This document shows positions 43,174 to 53,846 of a stretch of DNA of 64,000 nucleotides, piece after piece (within the stretch, counting starts at the first letter, position 1; each line of letters begins with the position of its first letter). Below the pieces are notes generated by a model. The model saw only the letters and a list, made by a program, of their open reading frames with translations, was not told where the DNA came from and did no database searches. The DNA is from an uncultured cyanobacterium (GTDB taxonomy: Bacteria > Cyanobacteriota > Cyanobacteriia > Cyanobacteriales > Nostocaceae), in contig CAINGU010000073.1 in NCBI GenBank assembly GCA_903848645.1, forward strand, positions 1 to 64,000, in the 5' to 3' direction. Position numbers and translations under genes: made by a program.

Positions 43174-44604
43174 TTACTTCTGAGATTCAGCAATGGGAAC
43201 CCACTCAGTGTGGAAACTGCCTTCTTTATCAGTCCGTTTGTAGGTATGTGCGCCGAAGTAGTCGCGTTGTGCTTGAGTTAAGTTTTGTGGCAAGCGAGCG
43301 CGGCGGTAGCTATCGAAGTAATCTAAAGAAGCACTGAAAGCAGGAACAGGAATACCCAACTTAGCAGCAGTAACAATTACTTCCCGCCAAGCAGCTTGTC
43401 TATCCAAAATTGTTTGCTTAAATTCAGGCGCTAACAACAAGTTAGGTAAAGCGGGATTTTCGTCAAATGCTTTCTTAATCTTATTCAAGAAACCAGCGCG
43501 AATAATACAACCACCCTTCCAAATTCGAGCCATTTCGCCCAAATTCAATTCCCAGTTGTAAGTTTTGGAAGCTGTAGATAACAGCGCCATACCTTGAGCA
43601 TAGGAACAGATTTTGGAACAATAAAGAGCATCACGCACCATGTTTATAAAAGCGGCAATGTCTCCACCATACTTAGCATTAGGTCCGGTGATTACCTTAG
43701 AAGCAGCAATCCGTTCATCTCTAATAGAAGAGAGAATCCGAGCATTTACTGCCGCTGTAATTGTCGGAATAGCTACACCCAATTCTAAAGCAGTTTGTAC
43801 AGTCCAACGACCAGTTCCCTTTTGACCGGCTGCGTCAACAATCAAGTCAACTAGAGGAATTTTGCTTTCTGGATCAACGTAGGGGAAAATATTGGCGGTA
43901 ATCTCAATCAAAAATGAATTGAGTTCGTCAGTTGTATTCCATTGAGCAAACACTTCATGGAGTTGTGCTGCACTTAAACCAGCCACATTTTTCAGCAAAT
44001 CGTAAGCTTCTGCAATTAACTGCATATCGCCATACTCAATACCGTTGTGAACCATTTTTACATAGTGTCCAGAACCACCAGGACCAATGTAAGTTACACA
44101 AGGACCGTCATCAACTTGAGCCGCGATTTTGTTGAAAATGGGGGATAGGTACTCGTAGGAGCTTTTTGTCCCACCGGGCATAAGAGAAGGACCGTTTAAA
44201 GCACCTTCTTCACCACCGCTCACACCCATACCGATATAACGTAAACCAGAAGGTTCTAATTCTTGAGTGCGTCTTTCGGTATCTTCAAACCAAGAGTTAC
44301 CACCGTCAATAATGATATCACCCTCTTGTAGTAAAGGCTTAAGCTGTTGAATTACCGCATCAACAGGCTTACCAGCTTGTACCATCACCAAAATTTTGCG
44401 GGGACGTTCCAATGAGGCGACAAATTGTTCGAGGCTAAAAGCGGCTCTAACGTTCCGTCCTTGGGCGCGGTGCGCCATGAAGGCATCGGTTTTTTCACGA
44501 GAGCGGTTGTAAACTGCAATTGGGAAGCCATTTCTTTCTACGTTAAGTGCGATATTTTCGCCCATAACTGCTAATCCAATCACACCAAAGCTTTGTAGTG
44601 TCAT
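43174..44604 (-). CDS. gnd: 6-phosphogluconate dehydrogenase (decarboxylating)
   Basis: The 476-residue enzyme of the oxidative pentose phosphate pathway makes ribulose-5-phosphate and NADPH, which matters for night metabolism and for heterocysts. It has the dinucleotide motif GLAVMGENIALN, the substrate signature GGEEGALNGPSLMPGG, HYVKMVHNGIEYGDMQL with the catalytic Lys and Asn, DAAGQKGTGRWT and the C-terminal HTEWV. Full length for the family. Single-gene unit. Confidence 0.97.
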   Translation of the reverse strand: MTLQSFGVIGLAVMGENIALNVERNGFPIAVYNRSREKTDAFMAHRAQGRNVRAAFSLEQFVASLERPRKILVMVQAGKPVDAVIQQLKPLLQEGDIIIDGGNSWFEDTERRTQELEPSGLRYIGMGVSGGEEGALNGPSLMPGGTKSSYEYLSPIFNKIAAQVDDGPCVTYIGPGGSGHYVKMVHNGIEYGDMQLIAEAYDLLKNVAGLSAAQLHEVFAQWNTTDELNSFLIEITANIFPYVDPESKIPLVDLIVDAAGQKGTGRWTVQTALELGVAIPTITAAVNARILSSIRDERIAASKVITGPNAKYGGDIAAFINMVRDALYCSKICSYAQGMALLSTASKTYNWELNLGEMARIWKGGCIIRAGFLNKIKKAFDENPALPNLLLAPEFKQTILDRQAAWREVIVTAAKLGIPVPAFSASLDYFDSYRRARLPQNLTQAQRDYFGAHTYKRTDKEGSFHTEWVPIAESQK

Positions 44605-44834
44605 AGTTCAGTTTAAATCTTTTGTTTGGGTTTGGCTCTTTCTCTTGCAGATCCTTTCTCTTTAAGGGTAGTCTGAGATTTTGGCTTCACTCCTAAAGAA
44701 GATATTAAGAGTTTTTCGAGAATTTTAAAAAATTCCAACTAATATCAATAATTAATTTTATTTTGTATCGAAGTCCACAATTTAGTGACAAAATTTGCAA
44801 AATTGAAATACATATAGCGGGAGTCAGGAGGTAG

Positions 44835-44853
44835 GGGCGCAGGGCCTGCGCCC
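44835..44853. repeat. Perfect GC-rich palindrome
   Basis: GGGCGCAGG (44835-44843) and CCTGCGCCC (44845-44853) are exact reverse complements around a single G. Direct copies of GAGTCAGGAG-like sequence flank it (AGTCAGGAGG and AGTCAGGAGT), which could be a target duplication of a small inserted element. Confidence 0.5.
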
Positions 44854-44888
44854 AGTCAGGAGTTGAGAATAAGAAAGAAGAAAATCCA

Positions 44889-44926
44889 CCCTGTTCCCTG
44901 TTCCCTGTTCCCTGTTCCCTGTTCCC
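44889..44926. repeat. CCCTGTT tandem repeat, about five copies
   Basis: Five exact CCCTGTT units from 44889, ending in CCCTTT, about 20-30 bases upstream of the ycf66 start. This is a typical Nostocales heptamer array. Copy number probably varies between strains. Confidence 0.9.
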
Positions 44927-44959
44927 TTTCTTTAGTGAACTATTAAGGAGTATTAAAAA

Positions 44960-45895
44960 ATGCTGGCTTATCTTCTAGCGTTAGTAGTCGGTTTTGGCAG
45001 TCTTGCCATTTATTTATCCGCCTTCTTTTTTCCAGAAATCCACCGGAAGAATGATTTTATCTGGAGTGGAGTTGGGCTATTCTACGCTTTAGTATTATGG
45101 ATTTTTGCATCTCGAATTACTGGGGGGCTATTACTGGGTCATGTAGCTAGTGTGACACTGTTGGTATGCTTTGGCTGGCAAACGCTGTCATTACGGCGAC
45201 AGTTAGCTCCCGCAGGACAACAAACTCCTCTCCCCAGTCCTGAGCTAATTAAAATTAGTTTCCAAACACAAATGTCAAAGTTTTCTGTGAAAGAGAAATT
45301 TGCACAATTAGTTGGCTTCCTTGGTAGTCTGTTTGGTGGTGCTAAAGCGAAGCTACAGCAGACTGTGAATAAAAAGCCAGTTATCAAAACTGCTGAAGAG
45401 ATTTTACAAACAACTACAACTGAAGCAACGCCACCGTCAAAATTACCAGATGAGTCGGTAACTGTTACCCCAGTAATTGCAACTGAAGCTTTGTCAGAGG
45501 AAACTGTTTCCCAATCTCCTGTTTTGGAAATGGTAGAACCAGGACAAACTCCACCACCTGTGATTGAGGAGGAAGAAAAGCCAACAGAAGCACCTACAGC
45601 AGCGGAAACTGAAACTGTAGTCGAGATCATTCAAACTGAGGTTGTGATTTTAGAATCACCAATAGCAGCAGAAACTGAAACTCTGGTAGAGATAATTCAA
45701 ACTGAGGTAATTATTGCCATAGAAGAAACTAGCGAAACTATAAGTACGCCAGAAATAAGTTCCCCAAATCCAGTGATATCCGAGTTATTAGCCACAGAAG
45801 CAGCCGAAAAATCTGATATGACCGTTGAGGAAGTTAAACCAGTTGGGGAAGCATTGCCAGAACAAATACCACTAAATAAACCCGTTGAGGAGTAA
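44960..45895 (+). CDS. ycf66: Ycf66-family protein
   Basis: The 311-residue protein has two to three N-terminal transmembrane helices (LAYLLALVVGFGSLAIYLSA; FIWSGVGLFYALVLWIFA; GHVASVTLLVCFGW) followed by QTLSLRRQLAP, the Ycf66 core. After residue 110 it becomes a long, acidic, Glu/Thr/Pro/Val-rich disordered tail with an internal repeat (AETETxVEIIQTEV twice). Ycf66 is conserved in cyanobacteria and some plastids; its function is unknown. Confidence 0.88.
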   Translation: MLAYLLALVVGFGSLAIYLSAFFFPEIHRKNDFIWSGVGLFYALVLWIFASRITGGLLLGHVASVTLLVCFGWQTLSLRRQLAPAGQQTPLPSPELIKISFQTQMSKFSVKEKFAQLVGFLGSLFGGAKAKLQQTVNKKPVIKTAEEILQTTTTEATPPSKLPDESVTVTPVIATEALSEETVSQSPVLEMVEPGQTPPPVIEEEEKPTEAPTAAETETVVEIIQTEVVILESPIAAETETLVEIIQTEVIIAIEETSETISTPEISSPNPVISELLATEAAEKSDMTVEEVKPVGEALPEQIPLNKPVEE

Positions 45896-45946
45896 TTAAG
45901 AGGATTTACGCTGCTGATTCCAAATAATCAAGGGAATCAAAGCAAT

Positions 45947-47041
45947 TTATGATAATACCGCTGCTGGATTAAATCCCAATTGGGATAATAAGCGGTTAAT
46001 ATCAAAATGCTCAGACATAAGAGAGCGAATGCACTCTATTTTAATTGGTTCATGGACACGAACCTGACCAAAGGTGCGATCAATAATTTCTACTGTGGTG
46101 AGAGTATCAAGATCCACGGATAAAATCGGGATTTCTAACTCTTCAGCGCGGTTGAGGATAAATGCAGGAGGTGGCAGTTGTCCAGTCAGGATGAGGCATT
46201 GAGTAGATGTTTCTAGAGCCGCTTGTTGAATTTCAACGCGATCGCCTCCTGTTACTACTGCCATGTTCTGACGTTTGCGGAAGTATTTGACGGCGGAATT
46301 GACATTCATCGCCCCAATCGCTAGACTTTCAACTAATAAATCTAAGCGATCGCTCCGACAGAGAACATCAGCGTTTAACTGCTTGACTAATTCTCCTACA
46401 CTCACACTGCGAAGTATATCGCTTTTGGGCAATGTTGCCAGTACAGGAATATCCTGTTTTTCCAAAAATGGGCGTAAGAGTGTGTGAACTAACTCTAATT
46501 TTTCCTGAGGTACTTCATTAATTACCACACCCATTAACCGTTTACCCAATCGCTGTTTAGCAGACAACAATGCCTCAACAGAAGTTAGTGATTGATAACG
46601 GCTAATTAAGAGTACAGGAGCATCTAATTTTTCTGCTAATTCCAGTAAGGATAATCCAAATAAATTTCCTTCTGATAAGTTAGCAGGCCCTTCTAAGATT
46701 ACCAAATTACTCTTGGGAATTTGTGAATACTTTTGTACTAGTAACTCTTGATAGTTAGTTGTATCTTCTCCCTGTAAGCGTTTCTGGACGGTAATTTCAT
46801 CCAAAGATAATAAGGTGGGAGCAATGCGGTTGTCTGGCAGGTTAAGGTTATGAGTAATGAACTGGACATCTTCTTCAACTACTGTTCCGGCAGATGTCTT
46901 GACAAAATTACCCAAAGGTTTGCCATAAGCAATATCCAAACCTTTTTGTTTTAGCTGATGAGACAAACCTAAAACTGTTGCAGATTTGCCACTGTAAGCT
47001 TCAACTGATCCAACCAGCAAGTATTTAGCAAGTGTTGGCAC
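45947..47041 (-). CDS. Phosphotransacetylase-family protein (P-loop + DRTGG)
   Basis: The 364-residue protein has an N-terminal BioD-like P-loop domain (LLVGSVEAYSGKSATVLGLS; LVILEGPANLSEGN; VINEVPQE) of about 210 residues, and a C-terminal DRTGG-like domain (KYFRKRQNMAVVTGGDRVEI, then LILTGQ). This matches the regulatory half of bacterial Pta without the acetyltransferase domain. Cyanobacteria carry it as a free-standing gene. It could bind nucleotides and act in carbon-status sensing; function is unproven. Confidence 0.82.
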   Translation of the reverse strand: MPTLAKYLLVGSVEAYSGKSATVLGLSHQLKQKGLDIAYGKPLGNFVKTSAGTVVEEDVQFITHNLNLPDNRIAPTLLSLDEITVQKRLQGEDTTNYQELLVQKYSQIPKSNLVILEGPANLSEGNLFGLSLLELAEKLDAPVLLISRYQSLTSVEALLSAKQRLGKRLMGVVINEVPQEKLELVHTLLRPFLEKQDIPVLATLPKSDILRSVSVGELVKQLNADVLCRSDRLDLLVESLAIGAMNVNSAVKYFRKRQNMAVVTGGDRVEIQQAALETSTQCLILTGQLPPPAFILNRAEELEIPILSVDLDTLTTVEIIDRTFGQVRVHEPIKIECIRSLMSEHFDINRLLSQLGFNPAAVLS

Positions 47042-47285
47042 GTATGCACTCCTAATTTCAAAAGTTTGTACAACTCAGCTAGGTGTCTACTAATTTTAGT
47101 GCAATAGGCGGAAGGTAAATAGCTATAGCAATCCTAATCGCCTAAATTTTTCAAATTAAATGGGAATAAATCTAGCTGTGGTAGCTATTGTAGCGATTTT
47201 GAACAGGATAAAAAGATTTGTTTAAATTAATAGTTTATGCTTTTTGGTATATAAAAGCGATAATATTGACAATATCTGAGCCGAC

Positions 47286-47305
47286 AAAACCCACGCAGGT
47301 GGGTT
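47286..47305 (-). terminator. Intrinsic terminator after the SPFH gene
   Basis: AACCCAC (47288-47294) pairs with GTGGGTT (47299-47305) around GCAG. On the minus strand the stem is followed by TTTTGTC, so it fits leftward termination of the SPFH gene ending at 47365. A second stem, AGTCCG/CGGACT near 47326-47343, adds to it. The rest of the 323-base spacer to 47041 has no gene. Confidence 0.55.
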
Positions 47306-47364
47306 GCTTTCCTTTTGATTTTTTTAGTCCGCGCAGACGGACTTTGTTTGTATAGCCGCGACTT

Positions 47365-49425
47365 CTAGTCGTCAGGACTTAAGTTAACTACAGGATTAGG
47401 AAGAGGTGGAGGTGAAGGAATTTTCGATTCTGGATGGGTTTTGCTATTAGTTTGATTCAAAAGAATCATAGACAATAAACCATCTGCTAAACCATTATTA
47501 CTACCATTATTACCACCAACAATGATATCAGGAATAATGCGAACATGGCGATCGCCCACAATTTGCATTAACTGCATCGCTGTGTAACCTTGTAAACCCA
47601 AAGCTTGTACACCTGTCCGGTAGGTTTCCGCCTTAGCGTTACCTGTAGCCCGGATACCCTCAGCTTCCGCTATAGCTTTTAGCTTAGTTGCTTCGGCTTC
47701 CCCATTCGCTTCCTTAATGGCTGCTTGGGATTTTAACTCTGCTATTTGCACACTTTGCTCAGATTTGACCATTTCTTGCTGAATGTTCGCCAGAGCCGTT
47801 TCCCGTACCAGTTGTTGGCGTTGGGTTTGCGCCATTTGCTGCACTTCGTAAGTCTTGCGTTCTTCTTCGGCAATTTTCCGGTCTGTCTGTGTCTGCATTA
47901 AGGCCGCAGGGGGTTGAATATCACCAATTAAGGTATCAATTGCTTGCACATCATAGGCACGTAAAGCGACTTTAATATAGTCAGCAGCCTCAGTTTGGCG
48001 TTCACTCCGGGCTGTTAAAAAGTCGAGAACAGTGCAGTTTTGAGCCGAGTTGCGGAAATAGTTACCAATGGTTGGTTCGAGAACATGATCTACTAAATTT
48101 TGCATTGCACCCACACGGGAAATCACCTTTGGTGCATCTAAAGCCCCAACATGGATAATTTGCGCTACTTCCAAATCAAACGCAAAACCATCACGAGATC
48201 GCACAGTTAAAGATTGTAGCTTCTCATCATAGCTATGTCTTTCTGTTCTCCCTGACCAATTTAAAACTATGTTTGTCGTTGGGACTAACTCAATTTTCAT
48301 AATTCGGGAGTTAGTCGGGTGTTTACCAGGATACAGAGGTTCTACCCAAACGCCCTTATGTCCCTGGTGTACCAAGTTACCGTGGGTGAAAGCTGCACCA
48401 CTAATATCTTCTTGTTCTCTACCTACGAAAGAAATTACCACACCTACATAACCAATAGGTATTTCTGTCATGGGTACTTGTTCAACTTGCACAAACCAGG
48501 GATTCAAGTTCCAAGAACCAGATAGTAAAATTTGCTCTTGCAAACCTCTTTTACCACCACCGTTAATAAATTTTTGACCATTTTGAAAGTTGTCGTGTCC
48601 TTCAATTACAGCCCCAGCAATTTCACCAGGAGAAATTGGCAATCCATCCAAAGTGGTGACAATACCGACTTTATCAGATTTGACACTATATACGTTTAAT
48701 TGTTCTGGATTCATGCCATGGGCAGAGGCATTAGCGGCTGTAATTACTTTAAACAGGGCAGTATTAATCCGGTAACTACCTGCGGTGAGAAAGCCCATTT
48801 GTCGGCCTTTTTCCCCACCTTTGGTCAGAAATTTGCGAGCATCTTGAAAATTATCACATTCGACAATTTTGCCCAAAATCCGTTCTGGGGGGTTTTGTGC
48901 GCCATCAGCAGCGACAATCAGAGCTATTTGACCTTGGGGGACAACTATCACAGGTTCTTTTTTAACTGAATATTGCCAAGGCCAATGTCCCCAATGCCAA
49001 CCTGGGGCGAGGGTATCTGCTTGCAAACCCGCTTCACCATTGAGGGCAATTAATCTACCAGGAGGTAGTCCTTTACCGGAAAGGGTGAATTTTTTGACAA
49101 CAATGCCAACTTCACGTTCACCGATAACTACCAGTCCACCAAAGAAGAAACAACCACCAATCAGAATGACAGGAATAATGATCAAAGGCTCAATCCCCAT
49201 TGCTTGATAGGGAATTTGGCGGGTTACTGATTGAGTAACTACGGATTGAGTTTGGGTAGAGGGGATTGAGACAGAAGTTATTTCTGGTGCTGTCAGTGTT
49301 TTTATAGGAGTGGCATTAGCAGTATTAATACCACCTGCTAAGGCTAAGGCTGCAACCGCAGATGTAGCCAAGGCTACAAATTTATATTGCTTGCTTTTAT
49401 CAATAAAAAATGGAAAGCTTTTCAT
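47365..49425 (-). CDS. SPFH/band 7 (flotillin-like) membrane protein
   Basis: The 686-residue protein has a signal-like hydrophobic N-terminus (VALATSAVAALALAGGI) and a second hydrophobic segment (PLIIIPVILIGGCFFFGGLVV) at about 85-105. A long SPFH/band 7 region follows (IGEREVGIVVKKFTLSGKG to about 550), then an Ala/Glu/Gln-rich coiled coil (EANGEAEATKLKAIAEAEG) and a tail with LMQIVGDRHVRIIPDIIVGG. Flotillin-like proteins organise membrane microdomains. The N-terminus resembles a cleavable signal peptide, unusual for the family, so the topology is uncertain. A terminator hairpin follows the gene. Confidence 0.83.
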   Translation of the reverse strand: MKSFPFFIDKSKQYKFVALATSAVAALALAGGINTANATPIKTLTAPEITSVSIPSTQTQSVVTQSVTRQIPYQAMGIEPLIIIPVILIGGCFFFGGLVVIGEREVGIVVKKFTLSGKGLPPGRLIALNGEAGLQADTLAPGWHWGHWPWQYSVKKEPVIVVPQGQIALIVAADGAQNPPERILGKIVECDNFQDARKFLTKGGEKGRQMGFLTAGSYRINTALFKVITAANASAHGMNPEQLNVYSVKSDKVGIVTTLDGLPISPGEIAGAVIEGHDNFQNGQKFINGGGKRGLQEQILLSGSWNLNPWFVQVEQVPMTEIPIGYVGVVISFVGREQEDISGAAFTHGNLVHQGHKGVWVEPLYPGKHPTNSRIMKIELVPTTNIVLNWSGRTERHSYDEKLQSLTVRSRDGFAFDLEVAQIIHVGALDAPKVISRVGAMQNLVDHVLEPTIGNYFRNSAQNCTVLDFLTARSERQTEAADYIKVALRAYDVQAIDTLIGDIQPPAALMQTQTDRKIAEEERKTYEVQQMAQTQRQQLVRETALANIQQEMVKSEQSVQIAELKSQAAIKEANGEAEATKLKAIAEAEGIRATGNAKAETYRTGVQALGLQGYTAMQLMQIVGDRHVRIIPDIIVGGNNGSNNGLADGLLSMILLNQTNSKTHPESKIPSPPPLPNPVVNLSPDD

Positions 49426-49773
49426 ATATGTGCCTCTTTGGGCAATTAATCATCCAAGGTATCACTTCATCAGGATGGAATGATTTTTCTTAAACTTAAT
49501 GTAATTTTTATGTAGGAATACCAAAAAATAAATTATCCCATTTTGTGAGATGGGCTTCTAGCCCGTCCAGGTTTAAGGGCAGGCAAGATGCCCACCCTAT
49601 CAAGAATTACAGCGGTTCTCGCTCTAATCGAGGGCGGGGAAGCCGCACCCCTACGCGTTTGACAATAAAAAATGTACCTCATAACAACAGAAAGTGCTGT
49701 AATTGAATTTTTAACCCAGTAAATAAGGGTAGGCATTTGCCCACCCTCATTAATTTTAGATGCAGTATGCAAT
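49426..49773. other. 348-base repeat-filled spacer between atpC and the SPFH gene
   Basis: No gene is supported. It holds GGGCTTCTAGCCCG and GGGCAAGATGCCC-like palindromes, a GGGCGGGGAAGCC element near 49632, dispersed repeat copy B and a GGGTAGGCATTTGCCCACCC hairpin near 49727 close to the atpC stop. Confidence 0.6.
49661..49701. repeat. 41-base dispersed repeat, copy B
   Basis: Differs from copy A (26619-26659) at one of 41 bases, starting GACAATAAAAAATGTACC. It follows a GC-rich palindromic element, as does copy C at 63019-63047. Confidence 0.75.
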
Positions 49774-50187
49774 TTATACCGAGCCGCCGGCAGCTTGAAA
49801 ACGAGCGCGAGCGCGTTTAAATACTTTTGTTGCCTGGATTTGTGCTTGACGATCTTCTAGTTTAACTTGATTTAGGCTAGTTTGTGCTTCAGTAAAAGCA
49901 GTGCGGGCTTCTTCAAGTTTAATTTTGTCGCCACGTTCAGCACCATTGACTAAAATTGTGACTTCATTTTCATCAACTTCAGCAAAACCGCCTAAAAGAG
50001 CGATCGCTTGCCAACTAGAATTTTTAGTAGCCCGAACACGCATTACACCTATATCCAAAGCTGTCAACATTGGTGCGTGTCCACTAAGGATACCTAATTG
50101 ACCAGTGGTGCTAGGTAAAACTACTTCCTCAGCTTCAGCATCCCAAACAGTTTTGTCTGGAGAAATTACACGAACAGTTAATGTCAT
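49774..50187 (-). CDS. atpC: ATP synthase epsilon subunit
   Basis: The 137-residue subunit has the N-terminal beta-sandwich (LTVRVISPDKTVWDAEAEEV, STTGQLGILSGHAPMLTALD) and a C-terminal helical hairpin rich in Glu, Gln and Arg. It belongs to the F1 central stalk and regulates ATP hydrolysis. It is co-transcribed after atpD, the usual separate beta-epsilon operon of cyanobacteria. Confidence 0.96.
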   Translation of the reverse strand: MTLTVRVISPDKTVWDAEAEEVVLPSTTGQLGILSGHAPMLTALDIGVMRVRATKNSSWQAIALLGGFAEVDENEVTILVNGAERGDKIKLEEARTAFTEAQTSLNQVKLEDRQAQIQATKVFKRARARFQAAGGSV

Positions 50188-50241
50188 TTATCGGTTGTCC
50201 TTTGTCAGTTGTCAGTTGTCAGTTGCACAAATCTCTGTACA

Positions 50242-50258
50242 GGCGGGGAAACCCCGCC
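50242..50258. repeat. GGCGGGG-AAA-CCCCGCC hairpin between atpD and atpC
   Basis: Arms 50242-50248 and 50252-50258 match the element at 19492-19510. It stands in the 79-base spacer of the atpD-atpC operon, beside short TCAGTTG heptamers (50198-50225), and could reduce read-through to the downstream epsilon gene. Confidence 0.7.
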
Positions 50259-50266
50259 CCTACTGA

Positions 50267-51736
<1,470 letters not shown>

Positions 51737-51984
51737 CTATTTTTCACAAGTGGGTCGTTTAAGACCCCAGATCAAGCGATATCATCTCTTAGGTTAGCAC
51801 TTAACGACTCCACCTTTGCCTTAAATTCATTATTAAAACGAGATCCCGGATTTCTTGAAAATTCTGGAACTACTTATGGGCGTTTAGTATCAAAAGCAAA
51901 AATACCATGCCTATGAGGTTGTTGTATCTCACTCCACCGATCACCGCTAGAATGGATGTTAACCTGATTTAAAATTAAAAGGTC

Positions 51985-52302
51985 ATGATCACAACTCAGG
52001 CAGAAATAATCAATCAATTAAAAACTCTAGAAGCATTTTCTCAACAAGGAGGATATAGTGATATCCTGGCTTCATCGCTAAGAAAAATTATTACTCAAGA
52101 AATAAATTATATTCAGCAGCAAATCAAAGAATTAGAAAATGATTTGCAGGTATTTGAACAACAGTATCAATTATCATCTGAGGATTTTTATCGGCAATTT
52201 AAAACAGGTCAATTAGGAGATGAAGTAGATTTTGTTGAATGGAGTGCTTTTTATCAAATGTGGACTGATTTACAAGCTCGTTTAGCGTTACTTCAATCTT
52301 AA
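51985..52302 (+). CDS. Coiled-coil small protein, probable antitoxin partner of the TumE-like gene
   Basis: The 105-residue protein has a central coiled coil (EINYIQQQIKELENDLQVFE) followed by QYQLSSEDFYRQFKTGQLGD, then a Trp-rich end (VEWSAFYQMWTDLQARL). AAGG stands just before the ATG. It is seven bases upstream of a DUF6516/TumE-type gene, and TumE toxins are paired with a small upstream or downstream antitoxin (TumA). The assignment as antitoxin comes only from this pairing. Confidence 0.6.
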   Translation: MITTQAEIINQLKTLEAFSQQGGYSDILASSLRKIITQEINYIQQQIKELENDLQVFEQQYQLSSEDFYRQFKTGQLGDEVDFVEWSAFYQMWTDLQARLALLQS

Positions 52303-52309
52303 ATTGAAT

Positions 52310-52693
52310 ATGATAGTTGCGGATTATTTGACAGAAATAAAAGCTAAATTAATTACTAGTCCGATAATTGATAAGATTGATATTGTTAAAGAACGAGCAT
52401 TATCTGATCAAGGTTATTTTCGGGCAAGGTTGAATTTAACGAATGGTGATTTTCTAGAAGTAGTGGAGTTTTTTAAACTCAAGGGAGATAAATGTATTAC
52501 GGAAACCTATCGTTATCAATGGATGGATGCTACTAAAACCCAGTTAATAAAAATATGGGATAATGTAGAGCATTTTCCTAATTTACCAAATTTTCCTCAT
52601 CATATCCATATTGGTGAAGAATCTAATGTTTATTCAAGTGTTTGTATGAATATTTTAGAAATTATTGATTTAATTAGTCAAGAAATTAAATAG
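52310..52693 (+). CDS. TumE-family (DUF6516) toxin-like protein
   Basis: The protein of about 127 residues matches the DUF6516/TumE pattern: VKERALSDQGYFRARLNLTN, GDFLEVVEFFKLKGDKCITE, YRYQWMDATKTQLIKIWDNV, and the His-rich NFPHHIHIGEE. ATG 52310 (MIVADY) is preferred to TTG 52304. Members act as growth-inhibiting toxins with TumA-type antitoxins. The partner here would be the coiled-coil protein at 51985-52302. Confidence 0.72.
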   Translation: MIVADYLTEIKAKLITSPIIDKIDIVKERALSDQGYFRARLNLTNGDFLEVVEFFKLKGDKCITETYRYQWMDATKTQLIKIWDNVEHFPNLPNFPHHIHIGEESNVYSSVCMNILEIIDLISQEIK

Positions 52694-52799
52694 AAGAAAT
52701 TGGAAATCTCTGGTATCAAAAGCAAAAATGCCATGTCTGGAGTTGACACTGCTGGTCTGGAGACTGGGAACGAGGGGAATCCCAGTAGAAGAAATTAAT

Positions 52800-53054
52800 T
52801 TAAGTTTTTTGATTTTGGGATTTGAATCTACCAGCAATAAATTCTCTTTTTTCTAAATGTTTGGTTTTGCGTTTAGTAACTCTTTCTCTCCACATTTGGA
52901 AACTGGATGATTTCATTTCCCTTCTCATAAGGGCAATTACCTGTTTTTCTAAAAGTCCAAATTGTGTTTCTATGACATCAAATGGTGTTCTATCTTCCCA
53001 AGCCATTTCGATGATCCGATCTATGGTTTCAGTATCTAATTCAGGTAGTTTCAT
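52800..53054 (-). CDS. TIGR03643/DUF2805-family small protein
   Basis: The 84-residue protein (LDTETIDRIIEMAWEDRTPF, then GLLEKQVIALMRREM, SSFQMWRERVTKRKTKHL) matches a small conserved HTH-like family of unknown function found in cyanobacteria and marine bacteria. It is basic at the C-terminus. Its neighbour at 53119-53736 is on the same strand 64 bases away. Confidence 0.8.
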   Translation of the reverse strand: MKLPELDTETIDRIIEMAWEDRTPFDVIETQFGLLEKQVIALMRREMKSSSFQMWRERVTKRKTKHLEKREFIAGRFKSQNQKT

Positions 53055-53118
53055 ATTTTAAACTGTTTTGATAAATTGAATAAAAATACTACATTGATAA
53101 TTCATTCAAAGGAAGCAG

Positions 53119-53736
53119 TTATATTAAAGGTTTAGTCTTACGTTCACAGATGACAACGTTAACAAGTTCTTTTGATTGTTCAAGACTAAATGGAACAGTA
53201 AAAACTAAATGTGGGTAAATTAAATTTCCATCGGTATCTTGGAAAGGAACAACATGAATAATAACAGGAAACCTATCTATACATTTAGTAACTAAGGGAA
53301 TCGCCACTTCAGCAATTATCCGAGTGCCTCCAAAAATATAACTACGTTCCTGAGCAACTTTTAACTCAGATTTATTCCACCAATTAAAAACTATTTCGCC
53401 ATCAGATTCATCTGCTAGTCCCCATTGCCTACGATAACTTTTTGGAGTCAAAGTTAGTAACCCTCTACCATTTTTAAACCGCTGTTTTGCTAAGTTCACA
53501 CAAGCAGTGCTAAAAGCAGTTTTCATAATTGAGATAATAGCTGATTGATCATTTAGATCATCGGAGGTTAGCAGAACAAACATATCTCCTAACCCTTTTA
53601 CTTCATCCTCAATTGGATGAGCCACCAATATTTTTGTACCATTAACTAAACCTTCAAAATCAAATAAATCATCCAATTGATGGGGTTTATATGGCTTGCC
53701 AAAACCTTTCTTGCTTCCGTTTACACGTTTTGCCAT
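53119..53736 (-). CDS. Uncharacterised 205-aa protein
   Basis: I do not recognise a family. The N-terminus is basic (MAKRVNGSKKGFGKPYKPHQ). Middle parts have AHPIEDEVKGLGDMFVLLTS and RQWGLADESDGEIVFNWWNK, and the end is beta-rich (FPVIIHVVPFQDTDGNLIYP). No signal peptide or membrane segment. Codon use resembles its neighbours. Probably a real cytoplasmic protein. Confidence 0.55.
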   Translation of the reverse strand: MAKRVNGSKKGFGKPYKPHQLDDLFDFEGLVNGTKILVAHPIEDEVKGLGDMFVLLTSDDLNDQSAIISIMKTAFSTACVNLAKQRFKNGRGLLTLTPKSYRRQWGLADESDGEIVFNWWNKSELKVAQERSYIFGGTRIIAEVAIPLVTKCIDRFPVIIHVVPFQDTDGNLIYPHLVFTVPFSLEQSKELVNVVICERKTKPLI

Positions 53737-53846
53737 GAAGTATGACTCCTATAAAAATTACCGCTCTAAATCGCCTGAATACTCTAAAATAAGAGTAGGT
53801 ACAAAAAACTCTGTACTGTCCTCCAGTCGCTTCATCCTTATTGCTT

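Larger units (their letters stand above)
44605..44959. other. 355-base spacer between divergent gnd and ycf66
   Basis: No gene is present. It must contain both promoters and holds a perfect palindrome (44835-44853) and a heptamer array (44889-44926) described separately. Confidence 0.5.

Noticed and set aside
45139-45630. 163-codon frame antisense to ycf66
   Set aside because: Mirror of the low-complexity acidic tail; no signal of its own.
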